Positions 18,282-28,187 are shown, counted from the stretch's first letter. The stretch is 64,000 nucleotides of DNA from Photobacterium lipolyticum (GCF_003026475.1 NZ_PYMC01000011.1:1-64000); one strand, 5' to 3'. Numbers and translations: made by a program. Notes: generated by a model from the sequence alone, not told the origin.

Positions 18282-18339
18282 CAGGGTCTGTTTATCTTTC
18301 AACATGGCAGCAATTATGTTGAAAGATAAACAGACCCTG
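18282..18339. repeat. Palindromic MITE-like repeat, copy 1 (short form)
   Basis: Perfect 24-bp inverted repeats (18282-18305 and 18316-18339), beginning CAGGGTCTG and ending at AACAT, surround a 10-bp centre. The same arms occur at 21181-21268. The centre GGCAGCAATT is the reverse complement of the first interior bases of the longer copy, so this is an inverted, internally deleted relative. No T-tail follows, so it is not a typical terminator. Confidence 0.8.
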
Positions 18340-18368
18340 GTTCATAAGGTAATAATAAACAGTTACAC

Positions 18369-18398
18369 TTGCTGAACATTACCTGATCCCATTATGAT
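18369..18398 (+). promoter_or_regulatory. Candidate sigma70 promoter of the DUF2066 gene
   Basis: TTGCTG (18369-18374) and TATGAT (18393-18398) are separated by 18 bp, and the start codon lies about 30 bp further on. Seen directly but untested. Confidence 0.5.
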
Positions 18399-18430
18399 CA
18401 GAAACTAACTAAGTTATGAAAGAGTTTACT

Positions 18431-19645
18431 ATGTTGCGTTGTGCTTTTTTATTTTTGGCTTTATTAGCCTTGCCGCTTAAAGCCGCAACCGTTACTAATT
18501 TATATCAGGCACAGGTTGTCTTGCCTGATACGGATAAGCAATCAGAGCAACATGCTCGTGAAAAGGGCCTTGAGCAGGTTCTGATTAAAGTGTCAGGACA
18601 GAGTTCGGTTGGCCAAAATGACGTTATTCGTAAAGCGATGGCGAACAGTGGCCCTTATATCAGTCAATTTGGTTACGGTAACTTAAACGGTGAGCGAACC
18701 TTAGAGCTGACGTTTAATAGTGGCCAGATCCGTAATCTGTTAACTCAGGCCCATTCCACAATATGGAGTGAGCAGCGTCCAACGATTCTGGTCTGGATGG
18801 TGGAAGACGCCAATCGCGAGCGTGAAATCCAATGGGATCAGTCTGGTAACTCTCTGGAATTGCAGGTGAAGCGAGCCGCAGAGAGACGAGGCTTACCAGT
18901 GATGATGCCAATTGGTGATTTCGATGATGTGACTGCGATCAATATCCCTGACTTGTGGGGGGGATTTGTTCAGCCGATTGCTGATGCGAGTATGCGTTAC
19001 CATCCGGATGCGGTGCTGGTGGTACGTGCCCGTCAGAAGGGCTCTGATGATGTTGAGCTGGCATGGCAGCTATTCACCCAGAAACCAGAACACCTGGTTA
19101 ACTCTCAACAGGCACCATCGGAAGGTCAAGCCGGAGGGGCGGTTGCTACGGCAACCACCGAGATGATTAATGAGGTGGCAGATAGACTAGCAGCTAAATA
19201 TGCCGTTCCATTAGGGGGTGTCAGTGAGGGTAAATTCGCCATTCAGCTTGCTAATGTGCAAACGACGGAAGATTTTTTTGCCCTGGAAAGAATGCTGACA
19301 AATCTAACGTCTGTGGCATCGGTAAATGCTAACCGTCTGCAGGGGGATAAAGTCACCTTTGACGTTAATCTACTCAGTACTGAAGATGCTTTCCGTCGAG
19401 AATTGGGGCAAGATGACCGTATTAGCGAGCAACCTGTTGATGGGCAGAGTACCGTTGACTTCGGTGATGGCAGTGTGGCGATTGCGAAAGATACCACGGC
19501 AGACATAGAATTACTGATCAAGCCAGTAGATCCACAAGCGGTTGAAAATGGAGCTGAGGCACCCGTCGATCCGAGCATGGTTGACGTAAGTGCCACGATG
19601 GAGCCCGTTTCCGGTCAGATTGAGACCTATTATTGGCAACCATAA
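18431..19645 (+). CDS. Exported DUF2066-family protein
   Basis: About 404 residues with a clear signal peptide (LRCAFLFLALLALPLKAA). The body starts VTNLYQAQVVLPDTDKQSEQ and contains GLEQVLIKVSGQSS, the part I recall as typical of DUF2066 proteins of Vibrio and Shewanella. Function unknown, probably periplasmic or envelope associated. ATG 18431 has AAAGAG 6 bases upstream; ATG 18416 in the same frame is possible but lacks a ribosome-binding site. Monocistronic, with its own promoter and a downstream terminator. Confidence 0.75.
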   Translation: MLRCAFLFLALLALPLKAATVTNLYQAQVVLPDTDKQSEQHAREKGLEQVLIKVSGQSSVGQNDVIRKAMANSGPYISQFGYGNLNGERTLELTFNSGQIRNLLTQAHSTIWSEQRPTILVWMVEDANREREIQWDQSGNSLELQVKRAAERRGLPVMMPIGDFDDVTAINIPDLWGGFVQPIADASMRYHPDAVLVVRARQKGSDDVELAWQLFTQKPEHLVNSQQAPSEGQAGGAVATATTEMINEVADRLAAKYAVPLGGVSEGKFAIQLANVQTTEDFFALERMLTNLTSVASVNANRLQGDKVTFDVNLLSTEDAFRRELGQDDRISEQPVDGQSTVDFGDGSVAIAKDTTADIELLIKPVDPQAVENGAEAPVDPSMVDVSATMEPVSGQIETYYWQP

Positions 19646-19687
19646 ATACCAGGTTACCCCAGTCGTGTTGCTAGGTAAGCTTCGATC

Positions 19688-19713
19688 TAAAAAAGCGCCG
19701 TCAGGCGCCTTTA
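19688..19713. terminator. Terminator between the DUF2066 and DUF2069 genes
   Basis: Short stem GCGCC/GGCGC with a GTCA loop, flanked by an A-run and TTT. It can serve both convergent genes. Confidence 0.65.
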
Positions 19714-19741
19714 TTGTCAGAGAGGCTGGTTGGAGTAACGA

Positions 19742-21106
<1,365 letters not shown>

Positions 21107-21125
21107 TGTTTCTTCCTTTTTAATA

Positions 21126-21163
21126 ATATGTTGCAGTCCCATTGTAGTGGAACTGCAACATAT
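21126..21163. repeat. Perfect 12-bp inverted repeat upstream of arsC
   Basis: ATATGTTGCAGT (21126-21137) and ACTGCAACATAT (21152-21163) surround 14 bases. The right edge is followed by an A-run on the plus strand. It lies 20 bp before the arsC start and between it and bepA, so it may be an operator or a weak bepA terminator. Confidence 0.6.
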
Positions 21164-21180
21164 AAAAAAAGAAAAATAGT

Positions 21181-21268
21181 CAGGGCCTGTTTATCTTTCA
21201 ACATAATTGCTGCCGGAGACTATTTTTTCAGTCTTTACAGCTGCAATGTTGAAAGTTAAGCAGGCCCT
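21181..21268. repeat. Palindromic MITE-like repeat, copy 2 (long form)
   Basis: Imperfect inverted arms at 21181-21204 and 21246-21268 are shared with the 18282-18339 repeat. The 41-bp interior starts AATTGCTGCC and contains a nested AGACT/AGTCT hairpin. It sits directly downstream of bepA. No open frame inside, so it is non-autonomous. Confidence 0.78.
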
Positions 21269-21273
21269 CATAA

Positions 21274-22731
21274 CTACTGCAGATTCTCGAAGCGCTCGCG
21301 GGAAAGGCGAAGCTGGTCAATCCGGGCGTCGTAACGTGCCTGATCCAGTGAATCAACATCGACAATCTGGCTTGCCTGGATATAGTGATTGATCGCTTTG
21401 TCCCACTGTGCTCGTAATGCCAGTAATTCGGCACGGGCGGCCAGTTCACCATCGCGTTTTCCGCTATAGGCATAGGCTTGTGCCAGCAGGTTCCAGCCAT
21501 TGGTATCCTGAGGATTGTCATAGGTGTAGCGGGTCAGAATAGAAATACTGTCCGTCGTACGTCCTGCTTCCTGCAGGGCATGAGCCAGGTTTAAGCGCAA
21601 TACTTTATGGTCCGGGTTCTGCTTTAAAGCAACTTCTAACCGGTTGACAGCGGCATCATATTTCTTCTGGAACAGATCGAGATCGGTTGCTGAGTCAATG
21701 AAAAAACGGTTATTCGGTTCGGCTGCCACTAATGGGTCAAGTAGCTGATGTGCCAGGTCAAACTTGCCAGAGTCCATATAGACGAGGGCTTTGCCGTAGT
21801 TTAAGGCGGCTTTCTGACTGGGATTCGCCTTTTTCAGCTGGCGATCAAACCAATCTAATGCAGCATCGCTGTCAATTCCGGCAAAGCGCGCAACAATGCG
21901 GGCGCGGGCTAACTGGTAACGTTCAGAGGTATTTACCCTGACGGACGGGTACTGATTTGCACGGCTGCGGGTATCTGAGACACGCGCTTCAGGCAATGGG
22001 TGAGTCAGCAACATTGCTGGTGGTTTGCTGGCATAGCGATACTGATCGGCCAAGCGGCCAAAAAATTGCGGCATCGCTTGTACGTCAAAACCTGATTTTG
22101 CGAGTGTTGCAATACCAATACGATCAGCTTCTTTTTCATTACTGCGGGTATAGTTGATCTGTCCTTGCATTGAAGCGGCGGTGGTCGCGTGAATGGCTGC
22201 AATACCGGCCTCAGGTGAAGCAATGGCCAGCATCAGAGAGCCAATCAGAGCGGCCATCGTCGCCGGGGATTTTTTCGCCTGATCTTCCATACTTCGAGCA
22301 AGATGACGCTGGGTGACGTGAGCAATTTCGTGAGCCACAACAGAGGCTAATTCACTTTCTGTCTTGGCATGTAAAAACAACCCGCTGTGCAGAGCAACAT
22401 AGCCACCAAAGAAAGCAAAGGCGTTAATTTCTCGGCTTTGGATCATGAAGAAATTAAAAGGGGTGCGAACATCCTCGGCATTGGCAACCAAGCGATGACC
22501 TAAGTCCAGTACATATTCTGACAGTAAAGGATCACTGATGACAGGTTTACTGGCCCGCAGCATACGCATGTATGCATCACCGTATTCCTGCTCTTTTTCT
22601 ATCGTTAACGTTGATGCTGCTGCTGTGCCGATTTCCGGTAGGGTGTTGAAATTATCAGCATTTACCGTAAAACTTGAGCCCAATAAAGCACTTATTAAGA
22701 GATAGCTTGGCGCTTTAGAAAATCGAAACAT
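21274..22731 (-). CDS. bepA: Beta-barrel assembly-enhancing protease
   Basis: Periplasmic M48 zinc metalloprotease and chaperone for outer-membrane protein assembly. 485 residues: signal peptide (FSKAPSYLLISALLGSSFTVNA), peptidase domain with HEIAH zinc motif in SVVAHEIAHVTQRH and third ligand Glu in SNEKEADRIG, then a C-terminal TPR region (from about 300: LNYGKALVYMDSGKFDLAH and similar). Length matches E. coli BepA (487). Followed by a MITE-like repeat and arsC. Confidence 0.95.
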   Translation of the reverse strand: MFRFSKAPSYLLISALLGSSFTVNADNFNTLPEIGTAAASTLTIEKEQEYGDAYMRMLRASKPVISDPLLSEYVLDLGHRLVANAEDVRTPFNFFMIQSREINAFAFFGGYVALHSGLFLHAKTESELASVVAHEIAHVTQRHLARSMEDQAKKSPATMAALIGSLMLAIASPEAGIAAIHATTAASMQGQINYTRSNEKEADRIGIATLAKSGFDVQAMPQFFGRLADQYRYASKPPAMLLTHPLPEARVSDTRSRANQYPSVRVNTSERYQLARARIVARFAGIDSDAALDWFDRQLKKANPSQKAALNYGKALVYMDSGKFDLAHQLLDPLVAAEPNNRFFIDSATDLDLFQKKYDAAVNRLEVALKQNPDHKVLRLNLAHALQEAGRTTDSISILTRYTYDNPQDTNGWNLLAQAYAYSGKRDGELAARAELLALRAQWDKAINHYIQASQIVDVDSLDQARYDARIDQLRLSRERFENLQ

Positions 22732-23081
22732 GTTAATAATACAACCGCCTTCTGTGGTGATTCCAAGACATTATACTAATGACACTAATAGATCAGTTAC
22801 TGATGTCATTAAAATTAAGACAACAAAACTTATGACGGGTTTCTTTTTTAGTTGAACCGGTGTCATTTATACCCAAGTAACCTCAAGATGCGAGATTCAG
22901 AGGTGCGCCCAAAGGGCAAGTATCATTGGCTTCTATGCTGTGTTGCTGATTTTTGACGTAGAGCAACTATGTCTTCAAATCAGCGCCTTACCTAGAAGCC
23001 AATAAATTCTCGCTGATACGAGCATCTTGAGGTCACTTGGGTATACAATACCTGATGGATAATAACTGTCAGTATACTGGA
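22732..23081. other. Non-coding region between bepA and the TusA-like gene
   Basis: About 350 bp of divergent intergenic DNA, over half occupied by the 178-bp palindromic element at 22868-23045. The rest is AT-rich and should hold the bepA promoter. No gene seen. Confidence 0.6.
22868..23045. repeat. 178-bp palindromic repeat element
   Basis: Outer inverted repeats of 24 bp (22868-22891 and 23022-23045, one mismatch) start TATACCCAAGT and contain CCTCAAGATGC. A nested pair TTGGCTTCTA (22926-22935) and TAGAAGCCAA (22993-23002) and a central GCTGATTT/AAATCAGC stem give a long cruciform or RNA hairpin. I recall similar dispersed repeats in Vibrionaceae. No coding capacity. Confidence 0.8.
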
Positions 23082-23309
23082 ATGGAAATCCAATCGCTTG
23101 ATTTGACATCAGAACGTTGCCCTATGGCACTTTTATTGGCTAAACGCGTAAGTAAAGGCCTTCGTTTTGATCAAATTTTGCAGATCCACATCTCAGATCC
23201 CGGTGGCAGACAAGATATTCCCCGTTATTTGTTAAACCATGGGTTTAATGTTGAGGTACAAGCTGATAGTTATCAAAAGCTTGTAATTGTTGTGACAAAA
23301 AGGCTGTAA
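23082..23309 (+). CDS. TusA/SirA-like sulfur-carrier family protein
   Basis: A small (75-residue) protein with the TusA signature DLTSERCPMALLLAKR, in which the Cys-Pro pair carries the persulfide in characterised members, and an alpha/beta sandwich pattern ending QKLVIVVTKRL. Start ATG 23082 is chosen from family alignment; ATG 23055 or a start within the palindromic repeat are less likely. perM follows 8 bp downstream. The exact sulfur-transfer role is unknown. Confidence 0.8.
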   Translation: MEIQSLDLTSERCPMALLLAKRVSKGLRFDQILQIHISDPGGRQDIPRYLLNHGFNVEVQADSYQKLVIVVTKRL

Positions 23310-23317
23310 ATATATTT

Positions 23318-24391
23318 ATGCTGGATATGCTAACTCGCTGGTATCAGCGACGATTTTCTGATCCCCACGCGGTAAGCCTGGTTGCTATTCTGTTAGGTGG
23401 TTTTCTAACGATCTACTTTTTCGGCCATCTTATTGCACCATTATTGGTGGCAATCGTACTGGCTTACTTACTTGAATGGCCTGTCATGCGATTAAGTCGC
23501 TTAGGGCTGCCTCGCTCGTTGTCGGTGATTGTAGTACTGCTGATTTTTGCAAGCTTAATGGTACTGGCAATTTTCGGTCTGGTACCGACAATCTGGCATC
23601 AGGTTGGCAACTTTGTTGCAGATGTGCCAAATATGTTCAATGGCCTGCAGGAGTACGTGTCCAGCTTGCCAGAGCGTTATCCTGATCTTGTCCAGCCGCA
23701 TCAGATCGTGACGTTCATGACGACGCTGCGTGAAAAAGTACTGGGAATGGGGGAAAGTGTCGTCAAAGGCTCATTAGCCTCGCTGGTCAGCCTGGCAACC
23801 CTGGCTGTGTATTTAATCCTGGTGCCGTTATTGGTCTTTTTCCTTTTGAAAGATAAAGAGGAAATGCTGGCGACCCTGAGTGGCCTATTGCCGAAAAATC
23901 GCCGTTTGGCGAGCAAGGTCGGGGTGGAAATGAATGAGCAGATCACGAACTATATTCGCGGTAAAGTGACTGAAATTGTCATTGTCGGCATCACCAGCTA
24001 CATCACCTTTGCGGTGATGGATTTACGTTATGCCGTGCTACTTGGGGTACTGGTTGGTTTTTCTGTGTTGATCCCATATATCGGCGCGGCGGCCGTCACT
24101 ATACCGGTGGCAATGGTTGGTTTGTTTCAGTGGGGCTTATCCCCTGATTTCTGGTGGTTGTTAGTTGCTTACGGCATTATTCAAGCATTAGATGGTAACG
24201 TTTTAGTGCCGGTCTTATTCTCGGAAGCCGTTAACCTGCACCCTGTTGCCATTATCGTTGCAGTATTGGTTTTTGGTGGTTTATGGGGGTTCTGGGGAGT
24301 GTTTTTTGCGATTCCGTTAGCGACCTTGGTGAAAGCAGTATGGAATGCCTTGCCCGCCAAAGAACTCGATGATGAGACGGTGAGTGAATAG
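23318..24391 (+). CDS. perM: AI-2E-family transporter / PerM-like permease
   Basis: A 357-residue inner-membrane protein with about eight transmembrane segments and the UPF0118/AI-2E pattern: LLVFFLLKDKEEML, GVLVGFSVLIPYIGAA and FWGVFFAIPLATLVKA. Family members include the E. coli permeases PerM, YdiK and TqsA; the substrate here is unknown. Linked to bepA and arsC as in E. coli. Confidence 0.88.
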   Translation: MLDMLTRWYQRRFSDPHAVSLVAILLGGFLTIYFFGHLIAPLLVAIVLAYLLEWPVMRLSRLGLPRSLSVIVVLLIFASLMVLAIFGLVPTIWHQVGNFVADVPNMFNGLQEYVSSLPERYPDLVQPHQIVTFMTTLREKVLGMGESVVKGSLASLVSLATLAVYLILVPLLVFFLLKDKEEMLATLSGLLPKNRRLASKVGVEMNEQITNYIRGKVTEIVIVGITSYITFAVMDLRYAVLLGVLVGFSVLIPYIGAAAVTIPVAMVGLFQWGLSPDFWWLLVAYGIIQALDGNVLVPVLFSEAVNLHPVAIIVAVLVFGGLWGFWGVFFAIPLATLVKAVWNALPAKELDDETVSE

Positions 24392-24428
24392 GCCGATAGT
24401 GCTTACAAGAAGAAATACCGTATTTGGG

Positions 24429-24462
24429 AAATGCCAGTCAGTTAAACGGACTGGCATTTTTT
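24429..24462 (+). terminator. perM terminator
   Basis: Stem AAATGCCAGTC/GACTGGCATTT with a 9-base loop followed by TTT, 38 bp after the stop. Confidence 0.87.
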
Positions 24463-24521
24463 ATTGCAAGTCGGCTATTTTTACTACTTATCCCAGTTGG
24501 TATTAGGATGATTTTCTTGGT

Positions 24522-24797
24522 TCAGCCGCTACTCTGATTGGTCGATTTGTTTGTTGCTGTCTTGTCATCAGAGGGGAGAGATATCACTGATATCGTGCCC
24601 ATCTGCTGACAGCGGGGTTGACGCATTGCTTTGCCACACCGGTTGCAACCGTCACACCGTCCCTTGTTTTTCCACCACTTAATATAGAGATAAACAAGCG
24701 CGGCAATGATCACCGGGCCGGCAACAGCGATATCCTCCCAGCTGGTGGTGGCAGTCAGATAAGGTAATACTGCTAAAGTAGAATCTGTATTCGCCAT
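24522..24797 (-). CDS. Small Cys-rich membrane protein associated with FeoB
   Basis: 91 residues: one transmembrane helix (VAGPVIIAALVYLYIKWW) then a Cys cluster CDGCNRCGK with a further Cys in QPRCQQ. The layout matches FeoB-associated Cys-rich membrane proteins, which may bind or reduce iron during uptake. The ATG overlaps the feoB stop by one base (TGATG), so it is coupled to feoB. It is not the winged-helix FeoC of enterobacteria. Family assignment is from pattern only. Confidence 0.65.
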   Translation of the reverse strand: MANTDSTLAVLPYLTATTSWEDIAVAGPVIIAALVYLYIKWWKNKGRCDGCNRCGKAMRQPRCQQMGTISVISLPSDDKTATNKSTNQSSG

Positions 24798-27352
24798 CAG
24801 AGCGCTCCACTATTGTTTAGTGGGGCGGTGTTGCCAGCAGCAGGCATAAGTCCGCGTTTGATGGCCGGATAAAACCCGACGGCGAGCAGCAATGCCAGAC
24901 CGCTAAAGTACACGCCGCTCATCATAGCAATGCCAGACGCGCCCAGTGCCAGACCCAGACTGTAAGTCGTACTTGCAACGCCCAGTCCCAACGCGGTGGG
25001 GAAGATCAGTGAGAGCAGCATCCAGCGATATTGTCCTGTCTGCACCCTAACCATGATCATCGTAGCCAGACATGGCGGATACAGTGCAAAGAACAGGATC
25101 ATTGCCACCGCGGTGAGTGATGTAATGCCTTCGGTTTGCTCACCCATACGTTGTTCAAGGCTGGCATTCTGATCATCTTCCTGTTGGAACAGTACACCCA
25201 GAGTGGCAACGCTACTTTCGCGGGCGGCAAAAGAAGAAAGCAGGGCAACGTTAATTTTCCAGTCAAAGCCTGCAAACTGTGTGACAGGTTCCATTGAACG
25301 GCCAACAGATCCGAGAAAGGATTTGGTCAGGCGTTCTTCTTTTATTTCCCGGCGAATTGATTTACGGGCGCTAGTCAGATTACGCAATGCTCGATTGGCT
25401 TTTTTCGCCAGTAGGTCTCCCTTAGGCGCTTTAACAAATGGGAAGAAAGTCGGGTTACGTTGTTTGAATGTTATATTAACCGCTTTGGAAGCTTCCGCGC
25501 CTTTGGCATTCAACTTGGCACGTTTGAAATCGTTGTAATAGTTGACCAGTGATACCAGCTGCTCACCTTGTGCGACATCAAGGTAGGGGTTTCCTGCCAT
25601 TGCCTTCTTGAACTTTTGAATTGCTTGTGCTGAGCGTTGTTGATAGAAGTTGTCTCGCTCAGGGGGCAGGCCTGGATATTGTAGTAGAGTAAAGATCACT
25701 ACAGATACGGCAATGACAATGGTGCCAACCTTCTTGATGTAAATCCAGGTACGTTCAGTCGAGCGGGTTAGCACAGCGCGAACTGTGGGCAGGTTGTAAC
25801 GTGGCAGCTCTATCACAAATGGGGCACTTTCCTCACCGCGCAATACGGTCAGAGACAACAGCTTGGCAACCAGTAATGCAGCGATAATGGTCATGGTTGA
25901 AATGTAGAACATCATCAGTGCTTGGTCCTGCTTGAAAAAGATACCAACCAGCAGGGTATAGAGAGGAACTTTGGCCAGACAGTTCATAAACGGCACGGTG
26001 AGTATGGTGGCCATTCTGGCCCGGTGATCCGGAATGCCTTTGGTTGCCATAATTCCGGGTACCGCACAGCCGCCGGCGAATACTCCACTGAGAATGAGCG
26101 GTAGGGTGCTCTGGCCATGCAGACCAAAACGATGAAGCACTTTGTCGATCACAAAGGCGATCCTCGCCATATAACCTGAATCCTCCAGAATGGCAATCAG
26201 CGCAAACAAAATCAGAAATATAGGAACATAGTTCAATAGAGTATTGGCGGAATCGACGATCCATAGCCCCAGCGACCGGGTATAAGGATCAAACAGGAAT
26301 CCGGCTTCCGGTAGTAACCCGGCGACGAACTCCCGGAAGTTTGCCAGATACGGCCAAGTATAGTTGGTTAGTGTATAGCCATGGACGATCGCTAGCTGGT
26401 AGATCATAAAGACGGTCAGAACCAGGAACACCGGAGCCAGAAAACGATTCAGTACGACTTTATCAATACGTTGTGACACGGTTGGTCCCTGATGCGGTAT
26501 GACGACAACCGCGTCGGCGAACAACGATTGCACAAAAGCTTCGCGTTGAGCGGCAATGTAGTCATTTATACCGGTTTTGTATTGGCGATCAAACTTTGCG
26601 CGCAATGCAGATACCATTTCGAGCAGTGGTGCCAGCTCGGTTTCTGGCAGTCTGTCAGTCAGGCAGCTGATAATCTGGGCGTCATTTTCCAGCAATTTAA
26701 GCAGCAGCCAGTAGCGCGGTAGCTCGTCAATTTCTTCCTCAACACCAACCAGTTCGGCATCAATAGTGGCTATAGCTTCCGTCAGCGCAGGATAGTGAGG
26801 CAGATTTCCATGCTGAACCGCGGACTTTGTGTTGGCCGTTTTGATTGTTTTCGCTGCGGTCTGAGTTTTTATTACCTCGCAAAGCGCTTCTCGTCCTTCC
26901 CCTTTGCGCCCGACAGTGGTCACGACCGGTATCGACAGGCGCTGGCTGAGACGCTCAGTATCAATGGTCATCCCTTGTTTATTGGCAACGTCCATCATGT
27001 TCAGTGTCAGCACTGTCGGGCAGGCCATTTCTAACAACTGGACTGTTAAGTGCAGTGAGCGTTTAAGGTTTGCGGCATCGACAACGTTGATGATGAGGTC
27101 GGGCTTTTCAAAGCAGAGAAAATTCCGGGCTACTCGTTCTTCAAGAGAGAAAGGCGACAAACTGTAGGTGCCAGGCAGATCAACAGCCTGATAAGGCTGA
27201 TTCTGATAGCGAAAATAGCCGTATTTCTTATCGACGGTTACCCCAGGGTAGTTGGCTATATGCTGCCTGGCCCCTGTGAGAAGGTTAAAAAGCGTGGATT
27301 TGCCTGCATTTTGTTGTCCGGAGAGAGCAACTAGTGGCGTGCGATTTGTCAT
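24797..27352 (-). CDS. feoB: Ferrous iron transporter FeoB, atypical long form
   Basis: An 851-residue Fe(II) transporter. The N-terminal G domain has G1 GQQNAGKST (12-20), G3 DLPG (58-61) and G4 NMMD (118-121). The membrane part has the two gate repeats with conserved Cys: GGCAVPGIMATKG and PFMNCLAKVPLY. An unusual Lys/Arg-rich insertion occupies about residues 561-677, before SFLGSVGRSMEPV; standard FeoB has a short linker there. Preceded by feoA and followed by the Cys-rich protein. Sequence features differ from the usual gammaproteobacterial FeoB (G1 GxPNxGKT), so I infer a divergent, possibly transferred, version. Confidence 0.9.
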   Translation of the reverse strand: MTNRTPLVALSGQQNAGKSTLFNLLTGARQHIANYPGVTVDKKYGYFRYQNQPYQAVDLPGTYSLSPFSLEERVARNFLCFEKPDLIINVVDAANLKRSLHLTVQLLEMACPTVLTLNMMDVANKQGMTIDTERLSQRLSIPVVTTVGRKGEGREALCEVIKTQTAAKTIKTANTKSAVQHGNLPHYPALTEAIATIDAELVGVEEEIDELPRYWLLLKLLENDAQIISCLTDRLPETELAPLLEMVSALRAKFDRQYKTGINDYIAAQREAFVQSLFADAVVVIPHQGPTVSQRIDKVVLNRFLAPVFLVLTVFMIYQLAIVHGYTLTNYTWPYLANFREFVAGLLPEAGFLFDPYTRSLGLWIVDSANTLLNYVPIFLILFALIAILEDSGYMARIAFVIDKVLHRFGLHGQSTLPLILSGVFAGGCAVPGIMATKGIPDHRARMATILTVPFMNCLAKVPLYTLLVGIFFKQDQALMMFYISTMTIIAALLVAKLLSLTVLRGEESAPFVIELPRYNLPTVRAVLTRSTERTWIYIKKVGTIVIAVSVVIFTLLQYPGLPPERDNFYQQRSAQAIQKFKKAMAGNPYLDVAQGEQLVSLVNYYNDFKRAKLNAKGAEASKAVNITFKQRNPTFFPFVKAPKGDLLAKKANRALRNLTSARKSIRREIKEERLTKSFLGSVGRSMEPVTQFAGFDWKINVALLSSFAARESSVATLGVLFQQEDDQNASLEQRMGEQTEGITSLTAVAMILFFALYPPCLATMIMVRVQTGQYRWMLLSLIFPTALGLGVASTTYSLGLALGASGIAMMSGVYFSGLALLLAVGFYPAIKRGLMPAAGNTAPLNNSGAL

Positions 27353-27373
27353 TTTACTTTCCTTTTCCCTGCA

Positions 27374-27616
27374 TTAACACGCTTCGGGGGGAGCGATTGC
27401 TACCACTTCAATCCTTGCCGCTTCTGTGCGGCGCAGTGAGATATGGGTATTGTCAATTTTGATTTCGATCGGATCGCCGAGCGGGGCACTTCTGATCATC
27501 GTGACAGTGGTATGAGGCATGATGCCTAAATCCATCAGGCGTTGTCTTATCATTCCCGTTGCGCGATGACGGTGAACAACAACAGTTTGATTTGGATTAA
27601 TATCGTTTAGTGTCAT
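27374..27616 (-). CDS. feoA: Ferrous iron transport protein A
   Basis: A small SH3-like FeoA-domain protein of 80 residues that works with FeoB. TGMIRQRLMDLGIMPHTTVTMIRSAPLGDPIEIKI is the family core, and ISLRRTEAARIEV the terminal strand. ATG 27616 is preferred; GTG 27625 in frame is possible. First gene of the minus-strand feoA-feoB-Cys-rich operon; feoB starts 21 bp downstream. Confidence 0.92.
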   Translation of the reverse strand: MTLNDINPNQTVVVHRHRATGMIRQRLMDLGIMPHTTVTMIRSAPLGDPIEIKIDNTHISLRRTEAARIEVVAIAPPEAC

Positions 27617-27702
27617 AAAGGTCACTCACAATTGGCTAAAAAAGAATGCTGTTAAGATAATGCTCATTTCAATATTAGGCTTATAAATCAACGTCATTCA
27701 AC

Positions 27703-27721
27703 CTAAATGATAATTACTATC
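27703..27721. promoter_or_regulatory. Candidate Fur box in the feo intergenic region
   Basis: The 19-mer CTAAATGATAATTACTATC matches the Fur consensus GATAATGATAATCATTATC at 14 of 19 positions. It lies 87 bp before feoA and about 150 bp before the divergent periplasmic gene, so it could control both. Confidence 0.72.
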
Positions 27722-27753
27722 ACCATCATTGATCTGCCTCAATAAAAATACGA

Positions 27754-27772
27754 ATAAGAAGGATTCTCATTT
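27754..27772. promoter_or_regulatory. Second, weaker Fur-box-like site
   Basis: On the minus strand AAATGAGAATCCTTCTTAT matches 12 of the 16 aligned Fur consensus positions. It is nearer to the divergent periplasmic gene (about 100 bp). Confidence 0.5.
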
Positions 27773-27872
27773 GGAGTGGTGGTATCTTGCTTTCGGTATT
27801 CAGTGTGTTGCTTATTTGTTCGGTTGAATTCGACCGTAATTGGCAACAAGAAAATAGTAATCAGGTCTCGAT

Positions 27873-28187
27873 ATGAATAAAAAACAACTTTCGTTTGCGC
27901 TCATGTTATCCATGGTTCCGCTGACTGGTATGGCGCATACCCCATTGTGTTCCTGTTATGACAACGGTGACGGCACCGTGTTATGTGAGGGAGGCTTCTC
28001 TGATGGTTCTTCAGCGGCCGGTGTTGAAGTTATTGTCGCCGATGCAGAAGGTCATCAATTACTTGCTGGCAAGATGAGTGAGGACAGTGAGTTTGAGTTC
28101 AACAAGCCGCAAGGCGATTACAAGGTTCAGTTTAATGCAGGCCCTGGCCATCTGGTTGAAATCGGAAGTGAAGATATCACCGAATAA
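27873..28187 (+). CDS. Small exported protein of the Feo locus
   Basis: 104 residues. A signal peptide ends at LTGMA, and the mature protein would begin HTPLCSCYDNGDGTVLC, with three Cys and an N-terminal His. The rest resembles a carboxypeptidase-regulatory-like beta sandwich (FSDGSSAAGVEVIVADAEG, GDYKVQFNAGPGH). I do not know a function. Divergent from feoA across Fur-box-like sites and upstream of the DUF4198 gene, so a role in periplasmic iron or metal handling is inferred from context. Confidence 0.7.
   Translation: MNKKQLSFALMLSMVPLTGMAHTPLCSCYDNGDGTVLCEGGFSDGSSAAGVEVIVADAEGHQLLAGKMSEDSEFEFNKPQGDYKVQFNAGPGHLVEIGSEDITE

Noticed and set aside
18282..18339. Strong hairpin as an intrinsic terminator of uraA or DUF2066
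   Set aside because: It lies upstream of both genes, has no T-tail, and recurs elsewhere, so it is a repeat.
24522..24797. Calling the gene after feoB feoC
   Set aside because: It is a single-span membrane protein with a Cys cluster, not the small winged-helix FeoC.
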